Shown here piece after piece: positions 14,316 to 28,170 of a stretch of 64,000 bases of DNA. The position numbers were made by a program, and so were the translations under genes. Each line of letters begins with the position of its first letter. Within the stretch, counting starts at the first letter, position 1. Source of the stretch: Cylicocyclus nassatus (taxonomy: Eukaryota > Nematoda > Chromadorea > Rhabditida > Strongylidae); assembly GCA_958299035.1 (NCBI GenBank), contig CATQJL010000112.1, positions 51,318,491 through 51,382,490 on the forward strand, read 5' to 3'. The notes below the pieces were generated by a model, which was not told where the DNA came from, did not search any database, and worked only from the letters and a program-made list of their open reading frames with translations.

Positions 14316-16079
14316 ATCTCCTCAGAACTTTGCAAAAAAAATTTGACTTACAATTGACCTTCAAATCTTCATGTGGGAAAAGGCATAAAGATTTGCGCTT
14401 TTCCCCTACGGAACGGCACCTGAGGGGATGGCAGTCATAAAGCCTTCCCCTCAGTCGGCAGCTAGAAACTGCTGCCTACCGTCCCTACAATCACTGCAAC
14501 TTTCCTCAGAACTTTGCAAAAAGAATTTGACTTACAATTAACCATCAAATCTTCATGTGGGAGAAGGCATAAAGATTTGCGCTTCTCCTTACGGAACGGC
14601 ATCTGAGGGGATGACAGTCATAAAGCCTTCCCCTCAGTCGGCAGCTAGAAACTGCTGCCTATTTTCTCTACAATAACTGCAATTTTTTTCACGACATTCC
14701 AGAAAGAATTTAACTTACAATTATCTATCAAATCTTCATGTGGGAGAATGCATAGAAATTTGCGCTTCTCCTTTACTGAACGGCATCTGAGGGGAGGGAA
14801 GTCATAAAGCCTTCCCCTCAGTCGGCAGCTAGAAACTGCTGCCTACCGTCCCTACAATCACTGCAACTTTCCTCAGAACTTTGCAAAAAGAAATTGACTT
14901 ACAATTGACCTTCAAATCTTCATGTGGGAAAAGGCATAAAGATTTGCGCTTCTCCTTTACTGAACGGCATCTGAGGGGAGGGAAGTCATAAAGCCTTCCC
15001 CCAGGGCAGCTGGAAACTGCTGCCTACCGTCTCTACAATAACTATAACTTTTCTGAGACGCAGCAAAAAGAATTTGACTTACAATTAACCATCAAATCTT
15101 CATGTGGGAGAATGCATAGAAATTTGCGCTTCTCCTTTACTGAACGGCATCTGAGGGGAGGGAAGTCATAAAGCCTTCCCCCAGGGCAGCTGGAAACTGC
15201 TGCCTACCGTCTCTACAATAACTATAACTTTTCTGAGACGCAGCAAAAAGAATTTGACTTACAATTGACCTTCAAATCTTCATGTGGGAAAAGGCAAAGA
15301 TTTGCGCTTCTCCTCTACGGAACGGCATCTGAGGGGATGGAAGTCCTAAAGCCTTCCCCCCAGTTGGCAGCTGGAAACTGCTGCCTACCGTCCCTACAAT
15401 CACTGCAACTTTTTTCACGACATTCCAGAAAGAATTTAACTTACAATTATCTATCAAATCTTCATGTGGGAGAATGCATAGAAATTTGCGCTTCTCCTTT
15501 ACTGAACGGCATCTGAGGGGAGGGAAGTCATAAAGCCTTCCCCCAGGGCAGCTGGAAACTGCTGCCTACCGTCTCTACAATAACTATAACTTTTCTGAGA
15601 CGCAGCAAAAAGAATTTGACTTACAATTGACCTTCAAATCTTCATGTGGGAAAAGGCATAAAGATTTGCGCTTTTCCCCTACGGAACGGCACCTGAGGGG
15701 ATGGCAGTCATAAAGCCTTCCCCTCAGTCGGCAGCTAGAAACTGCTGCCTACCGTCCCTACAATCACTGCAACTTTACTCAGAACTTTGCAAAAAGAATT
15801 TGACTTACAATTGACCTTCAAATCTTCATGTGGGAAAAGGCATAAAGATTTGCGCTTCTCCTTTACTGAACGGCATCTGAGGGGAGGGAAGTCATAAAGC
15901 CTTCCCCCAGGGCAGCTGGAAACTGCTGCCTACCGTCTCTACAATAACTATAACTTTTCTGAGACGCAGCAAAAAGAATTTGACTTACAATTAACCATCA
16001 AATCTTCATGTGGGAGAATGCATAGAAATTTGCGCTTCTCCTTTACTGAACGGCATCTGAGGGGAGGGAAGTCATAAAG

Positions 16080-17520
16080 CCTTCCCCCAGGGCAGCTGGA
16101 AACTGCTGCCTACCGTCTCTACAATAACTATAACTTTTCTGAGACGCAGCAAAAAGAATTTGACTTACAATTGACCTTCAAATCTTCATGTGGGAAAAGG
16201 CAAAGATTTGCGCTTCTCCTCTACGGAACGGCATCTGAGGGGATGGAAGTCCTAAAGCCTTCCCCCCAGTTGGCAGCTGGAAACTGCTGCCTACCGTCCC
16301 TACAATCACTGCAACTTTTCTCACGACATTCCAGAAAGAATTTAACTTACAATTATCTATCAAATCTTCATGTGGGAGAATGCATAGAAATTTGCGCTTC
16401 TCCTTTACTGAACGGCATCTGAGGGGATGGAAGTCATAAAGCCTTCCCCCCAGTTGGCAGCTGGAAACTGCTGCCTACCGTCTTTACAATAACTGCAACT
16501 TTCCTCAGAACTTTGCAAAAAGAATTTGACTTACAATTAACCATCAAATCTTCATGTGGGAGAATGCATAGAAATTTGCGCTTCTCCTTTACTGAACGGC
16601 ATCTGAGGGGAGGGAAGTCATAAAGCCTTCCCCCAGGGCAGCTGGAAACTGCTGCCTACCGTCTCTTCAATAACTATAACTTTTCTGAGACGCAGCAAAA
16701 AGAATTTGACTTACAATTGACCTTCAAATCTTCATGTGGGAAAAGGCAAAGATTTGCGCTTCTCCTCTACGGAACGGCATCTGAGGGGATGGAAGTCCTA
16801 AAGCCTTCCCCCCAGTTGGCAGCTGGAAACTGCTGCCTACCGTCCCTACAATCACTGCAACTTTTCTCACGACATTCCAGAAAGAATTTAACTTACAATT
16901 ATCTATCAAATCTTCATGTGGGAGAATGCATAGAAATTTGCGCTTCTCCTTTACTGAACGGCATCTGAGGGGATGGAAGTCATAAAGCCTTCCCCCCAGT
17001 TGGCAGCTGGAAACTGCTGCCTACCGTCTTTACAATAACTGCAACTTTCCTCAGAACTTTGCAAAAAGAATTTGACTTACAATTAACCATCAAATCTTCA
17101 TGTGGGAGAATGCATAGAAATTTGCGCTTCTCCTTTACTGAACGGCATCTGAGGGGAGGGAAGTCATAAAGCCTTCCCCCAGGGCAGCTGGAAACTGCTG
17201 CCTACCGTCTCTTCAATAACTATAACTTTTCTGAGACGCAGCAAAAAGAATTTGACTTACAATTGACCTTCAAATCTTCATGTGGGAAAAGGCAAAGATT
17301 TGCGCTTCTCCTCTACGGAACGGCATCTGAGGGGATGGAAGTCCTAAAGCCTTCCCCCCAGTTGGCAGCTGGAAACTGCTGCCTACCGTCCCTACAATCA
17401 CTGCAACTTTTTTCACGACATTCCAGAAAGAATTTAACTTACATTTATCTATCAAATCTTCATGTGGGAGAAGGCATAAAGATTTGCGCTTCTCCTCTAC
17501 GGAACGGCATCTGAGGGGAT
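16080..17520 (+). repeat. Three-unit higher-order repeat (period 546 bp)
   Basis: Blocks beginning near 16,171, 16,717 and 17,263 are near-identical at an offset of exactly 546 bp, three 182-bp units. Each trimer has the same order: a class C unit after the agggcagctgg variant, a unit with the shortened aaaaggcaaagattt segment and gaagtcctaaag, then a unit with the gaatgcatagaaattt segment. A related trimer with a 546-550 bp period also appears at about 5.26-6.13 kb and 9.9-11.4 kb. Confidence 0.8.
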
Positions 17521-20500
17521 GACAGTCATAAAGCCTTCCCCTCAGTCGGCAGCTAGAAACTGCTGCCTACCGTCCCTACAATCACTGCAACTTTCCTCAG
17601 AACTTTGCAAAAAGAATTTGACTTACAATTGACCTTCAAATCTTCATGTGGGAAAAGGCATAAAGATTTGCGCTTTTCCCCTACGGAACGGCATCTGAGG
17701 GGATGGAAGTCATAAAGCCTTCCCCCCAGTTGGCAGCTGGAAACTGCTGCCTACCGTCCCTACAATCACTGCAACTTTTTTCACGACATTCCAGAAAGAA
17801 TTTAACTTACATTTATCTATCAAATCTTCATGTGGGAGAAGGCATAAAGATTTGCGCTTCTCCTCTACGGAACGGCATCTGAGGGGATGACAGTCATAAA
17901 GCCTTCCCCTCAGTCGGCAGCTAGAAACTGCTGCCTACCGTCCCTACAATCACTGCAACTTTCCTCAGAACTTTGCAAAAAGAATTTGACTTACAATTGA
18001 CCTTCAAATCTTCATGTGGGAAAAGGCATAAAGATTTGCGCTTTTCCCCTACGGAACGGCATCTGAGGGGATGGAAGTCATAAAGCCTTCCCCCCAGTTG
18101 GCAGCTGGAAACTGCTGCCTACCGTCCCTACAATCACTGCAACTTTTTTCACGACATTCCAGAAAGAATTTAACTTACATTTATCTATCAAATCTTCATG
18201 TGGGAGAAGGCACAAAGATTTGCGCTTCTCCTTACGGAACGGCATCTGAGGGGATGACAGTCATAAAGCCTTCCCCCAGGGCAGCTGGAAACTGCTGCCT
18301 ACCGTCTCTTCAATAACTATAACTTTTCTGAGACGCAGCAAAAAGAATTTGACTTACAATTGACCTTCAAATCTTCATGTGGGAAAAGGCAAAGATTTGC
18401 GCTTCTCCTCTACGGAACGGCATCTGAGGGGATGGAAGTCCTAAAGCCTTCCCCCCAGTTGGCAGCTGGAAACTGCTGCCTACCGTCCCTACAATCACTG
18501 CAACTTTTTTCACGACATTCCAGAAAGAATTTAACTTACATTTATCTATCAAATCTTCATGTGGGAGAAGGCATAAAGATTTGCGCTTCTCCTCTACGGA
18601 ACGGCATCTGAGGGGATGACAGTCATAAAGCCTTCCCCTCAGTCGGCAGCTAGAAACTGCTGCCTACCGTCCCTACAATCACTGCAACTTTCCTCAGAAC
18701 TTTGCAAAAAGAATTTGACTTACAATTGACCTTCAAATCTTCATGTGGGAAAAGGCATAAAGATTTGCGCTTTTCCCCTACGGAACGGCATCTGAGGGGA
18801 TGGAAGTCATAAAGCCTTCCCCCCAGTTGGCAGCTGGAAACTGCTGCCTACCGTCCCTACAATCACTGCAACTTTTTTCACGACATTCCAGAAAGAATTT
18901 AACTTACATTTATCTATCAAATCTTCATGTGGGAGAAGGCATAAAGATTTGCGCTTCTCCTCTACGGAACGGCATCTGAGGGGAGGGAAGTCATAAAGCC
19001 TTCCCCCAGGGCAGCTGGAAACTGCTGCCTACCGTCTCTACAATAACTATAACTTTTCTGAGACGCAGCAAAAAGAATTTGACTTACAATTGACCTTCAA
19101 ATCTTCATGTGGGAAAAGGCATAAAGATTTGCGCTTTTCCCCTACGGAACGGCACCTGAGGGGATGGCAGTCATAAAGCCTTCCCCTCAGTCGGCAGCTA
19201 GAAACTGCTGCCTACCGTCCCTACAATCACTGCAACTTTACTCAGAACTTTGCAAAAAGAATTTGACTTACAATTGACCTTCAAATCTTCATGTGGGAAA
19301 AGGCATAAAGATTTGCGCTTCTCCTTTACTGAACGGCATCTGAGGGGAGGGAAGTCATAAAGCCTTCCCCCAGGGCAGCTGGAAACTGCTGCCTACCGTC
19401 TCTACAATAACTATAACTTTTCTGAGACGCAGCAAAAAGAATTTGACTTACAATTAACCATCAAATCTTCATGTGGGAGAATGCATAGAAATTTGCGCTT
19501 CTCCTTTACTGAACGGCATCTGAGGGGAGGGAAGTCATAAAGCCTTCCCCCAGGGCAGCTGGAAACTGCTGCCTACCGTCTCTACAATAACTATAACTTT
19601 TCTGAGACGCAGCAAAAAGAATTTGACTTACAATTGACCTTCAAATCTTCATGTGGGAAAAGGCAAAGATTTGCGCTTCTCCTCTACGGAACGGCATCTG
19701 AGGGGATGGAAGTCCTAAAGCCTTCCCCCCAGTTGGCAGCTGGAAACTGCTGCCTACCGTCCCTACAATCACTGCAACTTTTCTCACGACATTCCAGAAA
19801 GAATTTAACTTACAATTATCTATCAAATCTTCATGTGGGAGAATGCATAGAAATTTGCGCTTCTCCTTTACTGAACGGCATCTGAGGGGATGGAAGTCAT
19901 AAAGCCTTCCCCCCAGTTGGCAGCTGGAAACTGCTGCCTACCGTCTTTACAATAACTGCAACTTTCCTCAGAACTTTGCAAAAAGAATTTGACTTACAAT
20001 TAACCATCAAATCTTCATGTGGGAGAATGCATAGAAATTTGCGCTTCTCCTTTACTGAACGGCATCTGAGGGGAGGGAAGTCATAAAGCCTTCCCCCAGG
20101 GCAGCTGGAAACTGCTGCCTACCGTCTCTTCAATAACTATAACTTTTCTGAGACGCAGCAAAAAGAATTTGACTTACAATTGACCTTCAAATCTTCATGT
20201 GGGAAAAGGCAAAGATTTGCGCTTCTCCTCTACGGAACGGCATCTGAGGGGATGGAAGTCCTAAAGCCTTCCCCCAGGGCAGCTGGAAACTGCTGCCTAC
20301 CGTCTCTACAATAACTATAACTTTTCTGAGACGCAGCAAAAAGAATTTGACTTACAATTGACCTTCAAATCTTCATGTGGGAAAAGGCATAAAGATTTGC
20401 GCTTTTCCCCTACGGAACGGCACCTGAGGGGATGGCAGTCATAAAGCCTTCCCCTCAGTCGGCAGCTAGAAACTGCTGCCTACCGTCCCTACAATCACTG

Positions 20501-23500
20501 CAACTTTACTCAGAACTTTGCAAAAAGAATTTGACTTACAATTGACCTTCAAATCTTCATGTGGGAAAAGGCATAAAGATTTGCGCTTCTCCTTTACTGA
20601 ACGGCATCTGAGGGGAGGGAAGTCATAAAGCCTTCCCCCAGGGCAGCTGGAAACTGCTGCCTACCGTCTCTACAATAACTATAACTTTTCTGAGACGCAG
20701 CAAAAAGAATTTGACTTACAATTAACCATCAAATCTTCATGTGGGAGAATGCATAGAAATTTGCGCTTCTCCTTTACTGAACGGCATCTGAGGGGAGGGA
20801 AGTCATAAAGCCTTCCCCCAGGGCAGCTGGAAACTGCTGCCTACCGTCTCTACAATAACTATAACTTTTCTGAGACGCAGCAAAAAGAATTTGACTTACA
20901 ATTGACCTTCAAATCTTCATGTGGGAAAAGGCAAAGATTTGCGCTTCTCCTCTACGGAACGGCATCTGAGGGGATGGAAGTCCTAAAGCCTTCCCCCCAG
21001 TTGGCAGCTGGAAACTGCTGCCTACCGTCCCTACAATCACTGCAACTTTTCTCACGACATTCCAGAAAGAATTTAACTTACAATTATCTATCAAATCTTC
21101 ATGTGGGAGAATGCATAGAAATTTGCGCTTCTCCTTTACTGAACGGCATCTGAGGGGATGGAAGTCATAAAGCCTTCCCCCCAGTTGGCAGCTGGAAACT
21201 GCTGCCTACCGTCTTTACAATAACTGCAACTTTCCTCAGAACTTTGCAAAAAGAATTTGACTTACAATTAACCATCAAATCTTCATGTGGGAGAATGCAT
21301 AGAAATTTGCGCTTCTCCTTTACTGAACGGCATCTGAGGGGAGGGAAGTCATAAAGCCTTCCCCCAGGGCAGCTGGAAACTGCTGCCTACCGTCTCTTCA
21401 ATAACTATAACTTTTCTGAGACGCAGCAAAAAGAATTTGACTTACAATTGACCTTCAAATCTTCATGTGGGAAAAGGCAAAGATTTGCGCTTCTCCTCTA
21501 CGGAACGGCATCTGAGGGGATGGAAGTCCTAAAGCCTTCCCCCCAGTTGGCAGCTGGAAACTGCTGCCTACCGTCCCTACAATCACTGCAACTTTTCTCA
21601 CGACATTCCAGAAAGAATTTAACTTACAATTATCTATCAAATCTTCATGTGGGAGAATGCATAGAAATTTGCGCTTCTCCTTTACTGAACGGCATCTGAG
21701 GGGAGGGAAGTCATAAAGCCTTCCCCCAGGGCAGCTGGAAACTGCTGCCTACCGTCTCTTCAATAACTATAACTTTTCTGAGACGCAGCAAAAAGAATTT
21801 GACTTACAATTGACCTTCAAATCTTCATGTGGGAAAAGGCAAAGATTTGCGCTTCTCCTCTACGGAACGGCATCTGAGGGGATGGAAGTCCTAAAGCCTT
21901 CCCCCCAGTTGGCAGCTGGAAACTGCTGCCTACCGTCCCTACAATCACTGCAACTTTTTTCACGACATTCCAGAAAGAATTTAACTTACATTTATCTATC
22001 AAATCTTCATGTGGGAGAAGGCATAAAGATTTGCGCTTCTCCTCTACGGAACGGCATCTGAGGGGATGACAGTCATAAAGCCTTCCCCTCAGTCGGCAGC
22101 TAGAAACTGCTGCCTACCGTCCCTACAATCACTGCAACTTTCCTCAGAACTTTGCAAAAAGAATTTGACTTACAATTGACCTTCAAATCTTCATGTGGGA
22201 AAAGGCATAAAGATTTGCGCTTTTCCCCTACGGAACGGCATCTGAGGGGATGGAAGTCATAAAGCCTTCCCCCCAGTTGGCAGCTGGAAACTGCTGCCTA
22301 CCGTCCCTACAATCACTGCAACTTTTTTCACGACATTCCAGAAAGAATTTAACTTACATTTATCTATCAAATCTTCATGTGGGAGAAGGCATAAAGATTT
22401 GCGCTTCTCCTCTACGGAACGGCATCTGAGGGGATGACAGTCATAAAGCCTTCCCCTCAGTCGGCAGCTAGAAACTGCTGCCTACCGTCCCTACAATCAC
22501 TGCAACTTTCCTCAGAACTTTGCAAAAAGAATTTGACTTACAATTGACCTTCAAATCTTCATGTGGGAAAAAGCATAAAGATTTGCGCTTTTCCCCTACG
22601 GAACGGCATCTGAGGGGATGGAAGTCATAAAGCCTTCCCCCCAGTTGGCAGCTGGAAACTGCTGCCTACCGTCCCTACAATCACTGCAACTTTTTTCACG
22701 ACATTCCAGAAAGAATTTAACTTACATTTATCTATCAAATCTTCATGTGGGAGAAGGCACAAAGATTTGCGCTTCTCCTTACGGAACGGCATCTGAGGGG
22801 ATGACAGTCATAAAGCCTTCCCCCAGGGCAGCTGGAAACTGCTGCCTACCGTCTCTTCAATAACTATAACTTTTCTGAGACGCAGCAAAAAGAATTTGAC
22901 TTACAATTGACCTTCAAATCTTCATGTGGGAAAAGGCAAAGATTTGCGCTTCTCCTCTACGGAACGGCATCTGAGGGGATGGAAGTCCTAAAGCCTTCCC
23001 CCCAGTTGGCAGCTGGAAACTGCTGCCTACCGTCCCTACAATCACTGCAACTTTTTTCACGACATTCCAGAAAGAATTTAACTTACATTTATCTATCAAA
23101 TCTTCATGTGGGAGAAGGCATAAAGATTTGCGCTTCTCCTCTACGGAACGGCATCTGAGGGGATGACAGTCATAAAGCCTTCCCCTCAGTCGGCAGCTAG
23201 AAACTGCTGCCTACCGTCCCTACAATCACTGCAACTTTCCTCAGAACTTTGCAAAAAGAATTTGACTTACAATTGACCTTCAAATCTTCATCTGGGAAAA
23301 GGCATAAAGATTTGCGCTTTTCCCCTACGGAACGGCATCTGAGGGGATGGAAGTCATAAAGCCTTCCCCCCAGTTGGCAGCTGGAAACTGCTGCCTACCG
23401 TCCCTACAATCACTGCAACTTTTTTCACGACATTCCAGAAAGAATTTAACTTACATTTATCTATCAAATCTTCATGTGGGAGAAGGCATAAAGATTTGCG

Positions 23501-26500
23501 CTTCTCCTCTACGGAACGGCATCTGAGGGGATGACAGTCATAAAGCCTTCCCCTCAGTCGGCAGCTAGAAACTGCTGCCTACCGTCCCTACAATCACTGC
23601 AACTTTCCTCAGAACTTTGCAAAAAGAATTTGACTTACAATTGACCTTCAAATCTTCATGTGGGAAAAGGCATAAAGATTTGCGCTTTTCCCCTACGGAA
23701 CGGCATCTGAGGGGATGGAAGTCATAAAGCCTTCCCCCCAGTTGGCAGCTGGAAACTGTTGCCTACCGTCCCTACAATCACTGCAACTTTTTTCACGACA
23801 TTCCAGAAAGAATTTAACTTACATTTATCTATCAAATCTTCATGTGGGAGAAGGCATAAAGATTTGCGCTTCTCCTTTACTGAACGGCATCTGAGGGGAG
23901 GGAAGTCATAAAGCCTTCCCCCAGGGCAGCTGGAAACTGCTGCCTACCGTCTCTTCAATAACTATAACTTTTCTGAGACGCAGCAAAAAGAATTTGACTT
24001 ACAATTGACCTTCAAATCTTCATGTGGGAAAAGGCAAAGATTTGCGCTTCTCCTCTACGGAACGGCATCTGAGGGGATGGAAGTCCTAAAGCCTTCCCCC
24101 CAGTTGGCAGCTGGAAACTGCTGCCTACCGTCCCTACAATCACTGCAACTTTTTTCACGACATTCCAGAAAGAATTTAACTTACATTTATCTATCAAATC
24201 TTCATGTGGGAGAAGGCATAAAGATTTGCGCTTCTCCTCTACGGAACGGCATCTGAGGGGATGACAGTCATAAAGCCTTCCCCTCAGTCGGCAGCTAGAA
24301 ACTGCTGCCTACCGTCCCTACAATCACTGCAACTTTCCTCAGAACTTTGCAAAAAGAATTTGACTTACAATTGACCTTCAAATCTTCATGTGGGAAAAGG
24401 CATAAAGATTTGCGCTTTTCCCCTACGGAACGGCATCTGAGGGGATGGAAGTCATAAAGCCTTCCCCCCAGTTGGCAGCTGGAAACTGCTGCCTACCGTC
24501 CCTACAATCACTGCAACTTTTTTCACGACATTCCAGAAAGAATTTAACTTACATTTATCTATCAAATCTTCATGTGGGAGAAGGCATAAAGATTTGCGCT
24601 TCTCCTCTACGGAACGGCATCTGAGGGGATGACAGTCATAAAGCCTTCCCCTCAGTCGGCAGCTAGAAACTGCTGCCTACCGTCCCTACAATCACTGCAA
24701 CTTTCCTCAGAACTTTGCAAAAAGAATTTGACTTACAATTGACCTTCAAATCTTCATGTGGGAAAAAGCATAAAGATTTGCGCTTTTCCCCTACGGAACG
24801 GCATCTGAGGGGATGGAAGTCATAAAGCCTTCCCCCCAGTTGGCAGCTGGAAACTGCTGCCTACCGTCCCTACAATCACTGCAACTTTTTTCACGACATT
24901 CCAGAAAGAATTTAACTTACATTTATCTATCAAATCTTCATGTGGGAGAAGGCACAAAGATTTGCGCTTCTCCTTACGGAACGGCATCTGAGGGGATGAC
25001 AGTCATAAAGCCTTCCCCCAGGGCAGCTGGAAACTGCTGCCTACCGTCTCTTCAATAACTATAACTTTTCTGAGACGCAGCAAAAAGAATTTGACTTACA
25101 ATTGACCTTCAAATCTTCATGTGGGAAAAGGCAAAGATTTGCGCTTCTCCTCTACGGAACGGCATCTGAGGGGATGGAAGTCCTAAAGCCTTCCCCCCAG
25201 TTGGCAGCTGGAAACTGCTGCCTACCGTCCCTACAATCACTGCAACTTTTTTCACGACATTCCAGAAAGAATTTAACTTACATTTATCTATCAAATCTTC
25301 ATGTGGGAGAAGGCATAAAGATTTGCGCTTCTCCTCTACGGAACGGCATCTGAGGGGATGACAGTCATAAAGCCTTCCCCTCAGTCGGCAGCTAGAAACT
25401 GCTGCCTACCGTCCCTACAATCACTGCAACTTTCCTCAGAACTTTGCAAAAAGAATTTGACTTACAATTGACCTTCAAATCTTCATCTGGGAAAAGGCAT
25501 AAAGATTTGCGCTTTTCCCCTACGGAACGGCATCTGAGGGGATGGAAGTCATAAAGCCTTCCCCCCAGTTGGCAGCTGGAAACTGCTGCCTACCGTCCCT
25601 ACAATCACTGCAACTTTTTTCACGACATTCCAGAAAGAATTTAACTTACATTTATCTATCAAATCTTCATGTGGGAGAAGGCATAAAGATTTGCGCTTCT
25701 CCTCTACGGAACGGCATCTGAGGGGATGACAGTCATAAAGCCTTCCCCTCAGTCGGCAGCTAGAAACTGCTGCCTACCGTCCCTACAATCACTGCAACTT
25801 TCCTCAGAACTTTGCAAAAAGAATTTGACTTACAATTGACCTTCAAATCTTCATGTGGGAAAAGGCATAAAGATTTGCGCTTTTCCCCTACGGAACGGCA
25901 TCTGAGGGGAGGGAAGTCATAAAGCCTTCCCCCAGGGCAGCTGGAAACTGCTGCCTACCGTCTCTTCAATAACTATAACTTTTCTGAGACGCAGCAAAAA
26001 GAATTTGACTTACAATTGACCTTCAAATCTTCATGTGGGAAAAGGCAAAGATTTGCGCTTCTCCTCTACGGAACGGCATCTGAGGGGATGGAAGTCCTAA
26101 AGCCTTCCCCCCAGTTGGCAGCTGGAAACTGCTGCCTACCGTCCCTACAATCACTGCAACTTTTTTCACGACATTCCAGAAAGAATTTAACTTACATTTA
26201 TCTATCAAATCTTCATGTGGGAGAAGGCATAAAGATTTGCGCTTCTCCTCTACGGAACGGCATCTGAGGGGATGACAGTCATAAAGCCTTCCCCTCAGTC
26301 GGCAGCTAGAAACTGCTGCCTACCGTCCCTACAATCACTGCAACTTTCCTCAGAACTTTGCAAAAAGAATTTGACTTACAATTGACCTTCAAATCTTCAT
26401 GTGGGAAAAGGCATAAAGATTTGCGCTTTTCCCCTACGGAACGGCATCTGAGGGGATGGAAGTCATAAAGCCTTCCCCCCAGTTGGCAGCTGGAAACTGC

Positions 26501-28100
26501 TGCCTACCGTCCCTACAATCACTGCAACTTTTTTCACGACATTCCAGAAAGAATTTAACTTACATTTATCTATCAAATCTTCATGTGGGAGAAGGCATAA
26601 AGATTTGCGCTTCTCCTCTACGGAACGGCATCTGAGGGGATGACAGTCATAAAGCCTTCCCCTCAGTCGGCAGCTAGAAACTGCTGCCTACCGTCCCTAC
26701 AATCACTGCAACTTTCCTCAGAACTTTGCAAAAAGAATTTGACTTACAATTGACCTTCAAATCTTCATGTGGGAAAAAGCATAAAGATTTGCGCTTTTCC
26801 CCTACGGAACGGCATCTGAGGGGATGGAAGTCATAAAGCCTTCCCCCCAGTTGGCAGCTGGAAACTGCTGCCTACCGTCCCTACAATCACTGCAACTTTT
26901 TTCACGACATTCCAGAAAGAATTTAACTTACATTTATCTATCAAATCTTCATGTGGGAGAAGGCACAAAGATTTGCGCTTCTCCTTACGGAACGGCATCT
27001 GAGGGGATGACAGTCATAAAGCCTTCCCCCAGGGCAGCTGGAAACTGCTGCCTACCGTCTCTTCAATAACTATAACTTTTCTGAGACGCAGCAAAAAGAA
27101 TTTGACTTACAATTGACCTTCAAATCTTCATGTGGGAAAAGGCAAAGATTTGCGCTTCTCCTCTACGGAACGGCATCTGAGGGGATGGAAGTCCTAAAGC
27201 CTTCCCCCCAGTTGGCAGCTGGAAACTGCTGCCTACCGTCCCTACAATCACTGCAACTTTTTTCACGACATTCCAGAAAGAATTTAACTTACATTTATCT
27301 ATCAAATCTTCATGTGGGAGAAGGCATAAAGATTTGCGCTTCTCCTCTACGGAACGGCATCTGAGGGGATGACAGTCATAAAGCCTTCCCCTCAGTCGGC
27401 AGCTAGAAACTGCTGCCTACCGTCCCTACAATCACTGCAACTTTCCTCAGAACTTTGCAAAAAGAATTTGACTTACAATTGACCTTCAAATCTTCATCTG
27501 GGAAAAGGCATAAAGATTTGCGCTTTTCCCCTACGGAACGGCATCTGAGGGGATGGAAGTCATAAAGCCTTCCCCCCAGTTGGCAGCTGGAAACTGCTGC
27601 CTACCGTCCCTACAATCACTGCAACTTTTTTCACGACATTCCAGAAAGAATTTAACTTACATTTATCTATCAAATCTTCATGTGGGAGAAGGCATAAAGA
27701 TTTGCGCTTCTCCTCTACGGAACGGCATCTGAGGGGATGACAGTCATAAAGCCTTCCCCTCAGTCGGCAGCTAGAAACTGCTGCCTACCGTCCCTACAAT
27801 CACTGCAACTTTCCTCAGAACTTTGCAAAAAGAATTTGACTTACAATTGACCTTCAAATCTTCATGTGGGAAAAGGCATAAAGATTTGCGCTTTTCCCCT
27901 ACGGAACGGCATCTGAGGGGATGGAAGTCATAAAGCCTTCCCCCCAGTTGGCAGCTGGAAACTGTTGCCTACCGTCCCTACAATCACTGCAACTTTTTTC
28001 ACGACATTCCAGAAAGAATTTAACTTACATTTATCTATCAAATCTTCATGTGGGAGAAGGCATAAAGATTTGCGCTTCTCCTCTACGGAACGGCATCTGA
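17263..28100 (+). repeat. Nested higher-order repeats of 6, 11, 12 and 25 units
   Basis: A recognisable pair of units recurs at 17,263/18,360, 21,810/22,907, 24,005/25,102 and 26,016/27,113, always 1,097 bp (six units) apart. The larger block recurs at offsets of 4,547 bp (25 units; 17,263 to 21,810), 2,195 bp (12 units; 22,907 to 25,102) and 2,011 bp (11 units; 24,005 to 26,016). Private variants travel with the blocks, such as cacaaagatt with ctccttacgg at 18,209, 22,756, 24,951 and 26,962, and atcttcatctggg near 23,290, 25,485 and 27,495. All offsets are whole numbers of units, as expected for unequal crossing-over in register. Confidence 0.85.
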
Positions 28101-28170
28101 GGGGATGACAGTCATAAAGCCTTCCCCTCAGTCGGCAGCTAGAAACTGCTGCCTACCGTCTCTACAATAA